DNA of 64,000 nt from the NCBI GenBank assembly GCA_035518095.1, contig DATIXX010000074.1, forward strand, positions 27,249 to 91,248. The letters run 5' to 3'. Of the stretch, positions 58,232-64,000 are shown in pieces. The first letter of the stretch is position 1; every line of letters starts with the position of its first letter. The translations under genes and the position numbers were made by a program. This DNA is from Burkholderiales bacterium. Its GTDB lineage: Bacteria; Pseudomonadota; Gammaproteobacteria; Burkholderiales; JAHFRG01. The notes under the pieces are model-generated. The model was not told where the DNA came from, did no database searches, and worked only from the letters and a program-made list of their open reading frames with translations.

Positions 58232-58918
58232 ATGGAGCTGTTCTCGGCGCAGTTTTTCTCCGCGCTAATCGCTGTCGTCATTATTGATTTGATCCTCGCG
58301 GGCGACAACGCAATTGTAATCGCTATTGCGGCGCGCAATGTCGCCAAGCATTTGCAGAAACGCGCCATCATCTGGGGAACGGCGGGTGCTATCGTGGTGC
58401 GGGCAGCAATGACGTTATTCGTGGTCTGGCTGCTTCGAATTCCCGGCTTGTTGCTTGTTGGCGGGCTGCTCCTAATTTGGATTGGTTATCGCCTGCTGGT
58501 GCCGGCCAGGGAGGGAAAGCACTCGAAATCTGCGGTTGATACCTTTTGGGGTGCGATGCGAACTATTATCGTCGCCGACGCCGTGATGGGTTTTGATAAC
58601 GTGTTAGGCGTGGCCGGTGCAGCTCACGATAGCTTTTTATTGGTGATTATAGGACTCCTGATCAGCGTGCCCATTGTGGTATGGGGCAGCACACTCCTTC
58701 TGAGCTGGATCGACCGTTTTCCGGGGCTTATATATATTGGCGCTGGCGTATTGGCGTGGACCGCCGCAAAAATGATCACCGACGAGCCGATACTGAAGGA
58801 GTTTTTGCTTCACCGGCCGGTCGCTGTATGGGCGATATATGCGCTCGTGACGGGCGGGGTATTGCTCTGCGGATATGCTGCAAACAAGCGCAAAACGAAC
58901 CGCGATGGTCCTCGCTAA
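58232..58918 (+). CDS. TerC family integral membrane protein, probable Mn2+ exporter
   Basis: A 228-residue protein with about seven membrane spans. The two TerC half-motifs with intramembrane Asp residues are DLILAGDNAIVIAIA (about 19-33) and DAVMGFDNVLGVAGAA (about 114-129). It resembles the YjbE-type subgroup. A yybP-ykoY riboswitch in its leader points to manganese homeostasis rather than tellurium resistance. A strong AGGAGG ribosome site precedes the ATG. No other ter genes are present. Confidence 0.9.
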   Translation: MELFSAQFFSALIAVVIIDLILAGDNAIVIAIAARNVAKHLQKRAIIWGTAGAIVVRAAMTLFVVWLLRIPGLLLVGGLLLIWIGYRLLVPAREGKHSKSAVDTFWGAMRTIIVADAVMGFDNVLGVAGAAHDSFLLVIIGLLISVPIVVWGSTLLLSWIDRFPGLIYIGAGVLAWTAAKMITDEPILKEFLLHRPVAVWAIYALVTGGVLLCGYAANKRKTNRDGPR

Positions 58919-58951
58919 GCAATCGCCCCGATTACACGACTTAAATTTTAA

Positions 58952-59275
58952 TTACCGCTGGACGTAAGGAACGGGTTTGGATTCCGATTGGCCCAGCGGA
59001 CGGCCAAACGTGTACTGCGCCGGCTCCACAATTAAAGCCTTAGCCGAAGCTCCGACACTGCCACTGGGTATGGTAAACGGCAGGGCAATTATCCAGGTAG
59101 CTGTGCCTAGGACGGTTGCGACCAAGCTTAACGGCCTTACAATGACAAGGTCCTCACCCATGGTTTCGCCTGACGGCTGATCATAATCACTATACTCGTC
59201 AGCGCGGGCCAAGGTCGCTGTCAAGAGTACGAACACCGAAGCCAAAGCGCATAGCAACGATTTGTGAGAATTCAT
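58952..59275 (-). CDS. Small secreted/membrane protein of unknown function
   Basis: A 107-residue protein with a clear signal peptide (1-25, cleavage at ARA-DE) and a second hydrophobic stretch (about 48-70; PLSLVATVLGTATWIIALPFTIPSG). It ends with a short polar tail. AGGGAGA precedes the ATG. Similar short exported proteins with this PxSLxxTVxGTxxxIxxLPF pattern occur in many proteobacteria without assigned function. Convergent with the TerC gene. Confidence 0.75.
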   Translation of the reverse strand: MNSHKSLLCALASVFVLLTATLARADEYSDYDQPSGETMGEDLVIVRPLSLVATVLGTATWIIALPFTIPSGSVGASAKALIVEPAQYTFGRPLGQSESKPVPYVQR

Positions 59276-59682
59276 TGGGGTCTCCCTTTAAAACAGCTCC
59301 TTAACGTATAACTTGAGGAGTATTCGTTAACCATAATCTAACTATAGCCTAACTGCCAATAGCCTAAGCGAAAAATTCAGTTATGGCAAGGAACCCTTAG
59401 GGGTATCTATCGGGGAAGCTCGGAGTGTCGAAAATACGACTCCAATACATACCGGCGAGGATAAAGCAGCAAGCAGCTCAGGGTTCCCGATTTCACCGGG
59501 TATTTGACGGTTTGGCGCTCTTACCGATTTCGTTTGCAACTACGAATAGCCGCTAATGTTGCCCCCGGACCCGGCGCCGCGAGCTTTGCGCGCGCCCTGA
59601 TATCTCGGTTCGCAGCTCGGACGTTGTGCAAACCAGGGCGGCTAGCGGATAATTTCCCTTGAAAACACAGAAAGGCAACACA
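59276..59682. other. Spacer without recognisable gene
   Basis: This 407-base region separates the divergent small secreted protein and GST genes. It holds an ATAGCCTAA direct repeat (two copies 14 bases apart near 59343-59367) and no good open frame, terminator or convincing promoter pair. Nothing else is supported. Confidence 0.5.
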
Positions 59683-60285
59683 ATGAAGCTCTACGACCGG
59701 GAATTGTCCGGCAATGCATACAAAATTCGCCTGTTTTTCGCATTGCTTAATCAGAAATATGAAACGGTAAGCGTCAATTCAGCCGCAGGCGAGCAAAGAC
59801 AGCCATGGTTTCTTAAGATCAACCCACGCGGACAAATACCCGTGCTGGAAGCGGAAGGCCGAACTATCTGGGATTCGACCGCGATACTGGTTTACCTCGC
59901 GCGCCGTTTCGGCGGCGAAAAATGGCTGCCGCTGGATGCCGAAGGCTTGGCGGAAGTCATGCAGTGGCTGGCGATGGCGCAAAACGAGATTCTGTACGGC
60001 TTGGCCCGCGCGCGCGCCATTGTGCTATTTAGCCGCAAAGCCGATTTAGCTGAGGCGCAAGCGGCGGGCCAGAATGCGCTCAAAATCCTGGAGCAGCATT
60101 TGCAGCAGCACGACTGGCTGGCGCTGGGGCGCCCGACCATAGCCGATATCGCCTGCTATCCTTATGTGGCGCTTGCCGAACAGGGCAAAATTCCTCTCGA
60201 TCCCTATCCCGCGGTGCTTTCCTGGATGAAGCGCATCCAGTCGCTGCCCGGATTCGTAGGCATGCCGGGCTTGCGGATGATGTAA
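59683..60285 (+). CDS. Glutathione S-transferase family protein
   Basis: A 200-residue GST with an N-terminal thioredoxin-like domain (MKLYDRELSGNAYKIRLFFALL; cis-Pro in RGQIPVLE; WDSTAILVYLARRF) and an all-helical C-terminal domain (GRPTIADIACYPYVALAEQG). The ATG at 59683 with AAAGG upstream is preferred over a TTG 24 bases earlier. Possible catalytic residues are Ser9/Tyr13 of SGNAY. Probably first gene of the hydrolase cluster that follows 12 bases later. Substrate unknown. Confidence 0.88.
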   Translation: MKLYDRELSGNAYKIRLFFALLNQKYETVSVNSAAGEQRQPWFLKINPRGQIPVLEAEGRTIWDSTAILVYLARRFGGEKWLPLDAEGLAEVMQWLAMAQNEILYGLARARAIVLFSRKADLAEAQAAGQNALKILEQHLQQHDWLALGRPTIADIACYPYVALAEQGKIPLDPYPAVLSWMKRIQSLPGFVGMPGLRMM

Positions 60286-60297
60286 CTTCTGAAGCGA

Positions 60298-61167
60298 ATG
60301 GTGCGCATGATTTCGAACATTCTGATTACCGTTGCGGTTGCCTACCTCGCAATGTGCCTGTTGTTGTTCTTTTTTCAGTCGCGGTTTGTTTACTTTCCGG
60401 AATTCGGCAGGCATGATGCCGCTACCCCGCGTGATGCCGGACTGGAATATCAGCAGGCGACAATTAGCGCACCGGGGGAAAATCTCAACGCCTGGTTTGT
60501 ACCGGCACCGCAAGCACGCGGCGTGGTGCTGTTCTTTCACGGCAATGGTGGGAGCATTGCGCACCGGCTCGAATACCTGCCGATGTTTCAGCAACTGGGT
60601 TTTTCGGTCTTGATTTTTGATTACCGGGGATTTGGCAAGAGCGGCGGCAAGCCTTCGGAACAAGGTACTTACCAGGACGCCGAAGCGGCATGGAAATATC
60701 TACTGGAAACGCGGCACATCGCGCCTTCTTCAATCGTGCTTTACGGCGAATCGCTCGGAGGCGCGGTTGCCGCTTGGTTGGCGGCCCGCGTAAAGCCGCG
60801 CGCCCTGATTATTGCTTCGACTTTAACGTCTGTGCCGGACCTGGCCGCAAAACACTATTACATGTTTCCGGTGCGCCTGCTGACGCGTTATCAGTACAAC
60901 ACCCGGGAATATCTGCAGGCTGTGACCTGCCCGGTATTGATCCTGCACAGCCGTGAGGACGAAATCGTCCCGTTTGTGCATGGCGAGCGCTTATTTGCAG
61001 CCGCGCGCGAACCCAAACAATTTCTGGAAATTCGCGGCGATCACAACACCGGCTTGTTTCAGAGCCGCGATTTGTGGATGAAAGGCGTGGGCGCATTTCT
61101 TGACCGGTATTTCAGTACCGGGCGCCGGGTGGAACGCATCGAAAGCGTTAATGAGGACGGGACATGA
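60298..61167 (+). CDS. Membrane-anchored alpha/beta hydrolase (BEM46-like)
   Basis: A 289-residue serine hydrolase with one N-terminal membrane span (about 4-27; MISNILITVAVAYLAMCLLL). The oxyanion motif is VLFFHGNGGSIAHR, the nucleophile elbow GESLGG (near 149), the acid in HSREDEIVPF and the His in GDHNTGLF. The active-site domain probably faces the periplasm or lies at the membrane surface. Its stop overlaps the next start by 4 bases. Substrate unknown. Confidence 0.86.
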   Translation: MVRMISNILITVAVAYLAMCLLLFFFQSRFVYFPEFGRHDAATPRDAGLEYQQATISAPGENLNAWFVPAPQARGVVLFFHGNGGSIAHRLEYLPMFQQLGFSVLIFDYRGFGKSGGKPSEQGTYQDAEAAWKYLLETRHIAPSSIVLYGESLGGAVAAWLAARVKPRALIIASTLTSVPDLAAKHYYMFPVRLLTRYQYNTREYLQAVTCPVLILHSREDEIVPFVHGERLFAAAREPKQFLEIRGDHNTGLFQSRDLWMKGVGAFLDRYFSTGRRVERIESVNEDGT

Positions 61168-62021
61168 ACGCGATGCAACAGCAGCTGGTGCGCGCCAACG
61201 GCGTGCGCTTTAACGTTTGGACGGCGGGAGAAGGGCCGCCCCTGCTGTTGCTGCACGGCTACCCGGAAACCGCATTGATGTGGCGCAAGATCGTGCCGCA
61301 GCTGTTGCCCAATTACCGCGTCGTGTGCCCCGACCTGCGCGGCTACGGCGACTCGGACAAGCCGCGCGACGGCTACGACAAACGCACCATGGCGCTCGAT
61401 ATGAAGTTGCTCATGGAAGGGCTGGGATTCAAGCGCTACGCGGTCGTGGGCCATGACCGCGGCGCTCGGGTGGGGCATCGCTTTGCGCTTGATCACCCGG
61501 ATGCAGTGGAGAGGCTGTGCGTGATTGACATCGTGCCGACGCATACGATGTTCCGCAGCACCAACAAGGAACTGGCAGTTTCCTACTGGCACTGGTTTTT
61601 CTTCCAGGTTCCCGATTTGCCCGAAGTACTCATCGCCTCGCAGCCGGAAGCCTTTCTGCGCTTCGTTTTCCGCGCATTGGGTATTGTGCCCGGAGCCATT
61701 GATGAGCCCGTCATGCAGGAGTATCTGCGCGCGTTCAAACTGCCCGGGACGCAGCGCGCTACCCTCGAGGATTACCGCGCAGCTGCGACCATTGATTATC
61801 AACAGGACGAACAGGACCTGGGCCGCAAAGTTACTTGTCCAGTACTCGCGCTGTGGGGCGAGCGCGGGCGCATGCATCCTTTATTCGATGTCCTGGCGAC
61901 GTGGCGCGAGAAAGCGCAGCGGGTGGAGGGGAAAGCGCTGCCGAGCGGGCATTTCATACCGGAAGAAGCGCCTGAGCCGTTGCTCGCTGAACTCCTGCCG
62001 TTTCTGCAACGAAAATTTTGA
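61164..62021 (+). CDS. Alpha/beta hydrolase similar to fluoroacetate dehalogenase
   Basis: A 285-residue soluble hydrolase. The nucleophile motif is GHDRGARVGHR with Asp rather than Ser, as in haloalkane and haloacetate dehalogenases and epoxide hydrolases. Further family marks are LLHGYPETALMWRK, DLRGYGDSDKP, the acid in VIDIVPT, a His-Trp pair in YWHWFFF where fluoroacetate dehalogenases bind halide, and the catalytic His in PSGHFIPEEAP. Overlaps its upstream neighbour by ATGA. The substrate (haloacetate or epoxide) is inferred only. Confidence 0.82.
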   Translation: MNAMQQQLVRANGVRFNVWTAGEGPPLLLLHGYPETALMWRKIVPQLLPNYRVVCPDLRGYGDSDKPRDGYDKRTMALDMKLLMEGLGFKRYAVVGHDRGARVGHRFALDHPDAVERLCVIDIVPTHTMFRSTNKELAVSYWHWFFFQVPDLPEVLIASQPEAFLRFVFRALGIVPGAIDEPVMQEYLRAFKLPGTQRATLEDYRAAATIDYQQDEQDLGRKVTCPVLALWGERGRMHPLFDVLATWREKAQRVEGKALPSGHFIPEEAPEPLLAELLPFLQRKF

Positions 62022-62034
62022 ATGATGCCGCAAC

Positions 62035-62676
62035 ATGTCTTTGACCGCGCGGCCAAAGGAAGCGGTTATCGTGGTGCATGGGCTGTGGGTGAGCAGCTGG
62101 GTCATGCGCTTGCTGGCTTACCGGCTTGGACGCCGTGGGTATGCGGCGAGCTGTTTTTCGTACGACTCGACGCGCGCCACACTTTCGCAAAACGCGCTGC
62201 TTCTCGCGCGCGCGGCCGCCGAGCTGGACGCGAATACTGTGCACCTGCTCGGTCACAGCCTTGGCGGGGTGGTGATCCTGCAAATGCTGAAAGAAAATGC
62301 TTACGCGCGCATCGGGCGCATTGTGCTGTTGGGCGCGCCTTGCAACGGCAGCTACGCTGCGCGCGCGGTGGCTAAGATCGCAGGGGGGCGCTGGCTGCTC
62401 GGGCCAAGCGCATTGGCCCACGAAAATTACTCCGGCATCGCGGGAAACTTTGAGATCGGAGGCATTGCGGGAGACCGCGGACTGGGTCTGGGAAGGCTGC
62501 TGATTCGCGGATTGCCGCGCCCCAATGACGGTGTTGTCACGGTTGACGAAACGCGCTTGAAAGGAATGAGGGACCACATCGTGATGAACCTTAGCCATTC
62601 GGGCATGCTGTTCTCTTCCCGCGCCGCGCGCGAAATTTGCGCTTTCCTCAAGGGTGGCCGCTTTGCGCACCACTGA
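62035..62676 (+). CDS. Alpha/beta hydrolase, lipase-like
   Basis: A 213-residue protein with oxyanion motif VVHGLWVSSWVM, nucleophile elbow GHSLGG (near 73), a short insert and a candidate His in MNLSHSGML near the end. It has no signal peptide or membrane span. It resembles small triacylglycerol-lipase-like proteins of Proteobacteria. It is 13 bases after the dehalogenase-like gene, and its end overlaps the next gene by 23 bases. Substrate unknown. Confidence 0.8.
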   Translation: MSLTARPKEAVIVVHGLWVSSWVMRLLAYRLGRRGYAASCFSYDSTRATLSQNALLLARAAAELDANTVHLLGHSLGGVVILQMLKENAYARIGRIVLLGAPCNGSYAARAVAKIAGGRWLLGPSALAHENYSGIAGNFEIGGIAGDRGLGLGRLLIRGLPRPNDGVVTVDETRLKGMRDHIVMNLSHSGMLFSSRAAREICAFLKGGRFAHH

Positions 62677-63712
62677 AACGCGCAAGCGTTTATTTCTTCT
62701 TCTGCTCGTGCCGCTATTGGGCAGTTGCGTCAATATGGGATACTACTTGCAGTCCGTCGGCGGGCAAACGGGGATTCTGGAGAAAGAACGGCCGATTGAA
62801 ACGGTCCTGTCTGATCCAAGCACGCCACCCGATCTTAAGCGCAGGCTGGAAAATGTTTTGCGCATTCGGGAATTCGCGAGCCGCGAACTCGCACTTCCAG
62901 ACAACCGCAGCTTCCGAAGTTATGCAGACCTGGGCCGGCCTTATGTGTTGTGGAACGTTTTTGCAGCGCCCGAGTTCTCGGTAAAACCGAAAGAATGGTG
63001 CTTCGTTTTTGCGGGCTGCGTCAGCTACCGCGGCTATTTCTCAGAAAGTGACGCATATCGTTTTGCCGATAATCTGCAAATCGATGGCTACGACGTTTAT
63101 GTGGCGGGCGTTCCAGCATACTCCACCCTCGGCTGGTTTAATGATCCTGTACTGAATACTTTTATTTATGATCCGGAGACCGAAGTAGCGGGTCTGATTT
63201 TCCATGAGCTTGCGCACCAAGTCCTGTACGTGCAGGACGATTCCACGTTTAACGAATCATTTGCGGTCACCGTGCAGGAGGAGGGCGTATCGCGCTGGCT
63301 TGCAAAATATGGAACTCCCGAGCAACGTCAAGCGCACGATGTCGCACTACAGAGAAAGGACGATTTTATCCAGCTGGTAATGAAATACCGCAGGATGCTG
63401 GATGAGCTCTATCGCTCGGATATCAGCGACGAAAAAAAGCGGGAAAACAAGCGCCAGATTTTTAACGAATTCAAGCAGGGATACGCAGAGCTCAAGAAAA
63501 AATGGGGCGGTTATAGCGGCTATGACCAGTGGTTTCCGCCGGTGCCGAATAATGCCTACCTGGCTTCGCTCACCACCTATACCCAGCTTGTGCCCGAGTT
63601 CCAAAAGCTGCTCGCGAAAAATGAAGGAAATCTTGCAAAGTTTTACCAAGCGGTGAAGGAGATTGCGAAACTCCCTGAAAAAGAGCGGCTCGCAAAGCTC
63701 AAGGAGGGATGA
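62654..63712 (+). CDS. Predicted aminopeptidase, lipoprotein zinc metallopeptidase (DUF2265/PF10023-like)
   Basis: A 352-residue protein with a lipoprotein signal (LLLLVPLLGSC, Cys near 26). The zinc motif HELAH (near 187) is followed by NESFAVTVQEEG, supplying the downstream Glu of a gluzincin. The C-terminal region is Lys/Glu-rich and helical. The start is GTG, inside the end of the lipase-like gene. It is likely attached to a membrane facing the periplasm. Peptidase activity is inferred from the motif and family. Confidence 0.85.
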   Translation: MAALRTTETRKRLFLLLLVPLLGSCVNMGYYLQSVGGQTGILEKERPIETVLSDPSTPPDLKRRLENVLRIREFASRELALPDNRSFRSYADLGRPYVLWNVFAAPEFSVKPKEWCFVFAGCVSYRGYFSESDAYRFADNLQIDGYDVYVAGVPAYSTLGWFNDPVLNTFIYDPETEVAGLIFHELAHQVLYVQDDSTFNESFAVTVQEEGVSRWLAKYGTPEQRQAHDVALQRKDDFIQLVMKYRRMLDELYRSDISDEKKRENKRQIFNEFKQGYAELKKKWGGYSGYDQWFPPVPNNAYLASLTTYTQLVPEFQKLLAKNEGNLAKFYQAVKEIAKLPEKERLAKLKEG

Positions 63713-63713
63713 A

Positions 63714-64000
63714 TTGACGCCGGGTGGCTGGGATCCGTTGTTCCTTATGCGTTCCGCAATGTTCGAGGCGCTCAGGCCCGCCGGATTTTCGTTATCGGGA
63801 CTCACGGATTGGCCCAGCCTCGGCGATTACGCGAATCTGCTGCAAGACAGGGGAATAGCGAACGCCAATGGCTTGCCGCTGCGTTTCGTTGCGCAAGGTA
63901 CAAGAACCGAGAATCCGGAGGATAAATACGAAGCGCGGATTTATTTAAAGGGCGAGGTGCAAGTACGAAACGAAAGCTGGCACGATCTGTTTAATGCGCT
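63714..64000 (+). CDS. DUF3025 family protein, 5' part
   Basis: The gene runs off the right edge; about 95 residues are visible. The start is TTG at 63714 with an AAGGAGGGA ribosome site, one base after the peptidase stop. It begins MTPGGWDPLFLMRSAMFEAL, and the last visible segment ESWHDLFNA is a hallmark of DUF3025. The function is unknown. The spacing suggests it belongs to the same transcript as the hydrolases. Confidence 0.85.
   Translation, partial: MTPGGWDPLFLMRSAMFEALRPAGFSLSGLTDWPSLGDYANLLQDRGIANANGLPLRFVAQGTRTENPEDKYEARIYLKGEVQVRNESWHDLFNA

Noticed and set aside
58232..58918. Tellurium resistance
   Set aside because: TerC-family name suggests it, but no ter cluster is present and the Mn2+ riboswitch points to manganese.
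61059..61877. 272-codon minus-strand frame across the hydrolase cluster
   Set aside because: Overlaps two well-supported genes on the plus strand and its His/Gln/Arg-rich product resembles no family.
1..64000. CRISPR array, insertion sequence, prophage or integrase
   Set aside because: No regularly spaced repeats, transposase, integrase or phage structural genes were seen on either strand.

Overview
The window is a gene-dense, moderately GC-rich chromosomal segment that reads as a betaproteobacterium. The evidence is the gene order (cvpA-purF-metZ; hrcA-hemH beside grpE-dnaK-dnaJ; nadK-recN; carA-carB-greA-rlmE-ftsH-folP-glmM-tpiA-secG-tRNA-Leu-nuoA..N) and the protein sequences. The genus cannot be fixed from the sequence alone. 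No insertion sequence, prophage, CRISPR array or rRNA was seen. The window opens inside folC and closes inside a DUF3025 gene.

Layout. 1-4.6 kb: end of folC, a SPOR-domain protein, cvpA, purF, then metZ behind what looks like a SAM-II riboswitch followed by an intrinsic terminator. 4.7-7.1 kb (minus): a TPR/NTF2-like secreted protein, ppiB and lpxH. 7.2-13.1 kb: cysS and a two-gene RND efflux pump. 13.3-19.9 kb (minus): hrcA-hemH, then grpE-dnaK-dnaJ with consensus-like sigma-32 promoters, then cyanase (cynS). 20-24 kb: nadK, recN, an SDR oxidoreductase and a cold-shock protein with promoter and terminator. 24.2-26.1 kb: fur, divergent from a bamE with a long repetitive C-terminal extension. 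26.2-38.8 kb: dapB, carAB, greA, a DUF4149 membrane protein, rlmE, ftsH, folP, glmM, tpiA, secG. 38.9-53.9 kb: tRNA-Leu(GAG) and all fourteen separate nuo genes of respiratory complex I, with a small palindromic repeat family in the spacers. 54-58 kb: a Nudix hydrolase, a GYD protein, and a minus-strand overlapping trio (enoyl-CoA hydratase-like, Vgb-like propeller, PQQ-type sugar dehydrogenase). 58-59.3 kb: a TerC-family membrane protein behind a yybP-ykoY (Mn2+) riboswitch, and a small secreted protein. 59.7-64 kb: a tight plus-strand cluster of a GST, three alpha/beta hydrolases (one like fluoroacetate dehalogenases), a lipoprotein metallopeptidase and a DUF3025 protein.

Most of the window is core metabolism: nucleotide, folate, methionine, lysine and cell-wall precursors, protein quality control (DnaK/DnaJ/GrpE, FtsH, PpiB, RlmE) and NADH-driven respiration. 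The most interesting content is regulatory RNA (SAM-II with a possible attenuator, the Mn2+ riboswitch, the carA leader hairpin), the BamE repeat extension, the palindromic spacer repeats, and the two accessory clusters at 55-58 kb and 60-64 kb. No convincing wholly new multi-gene system was found.
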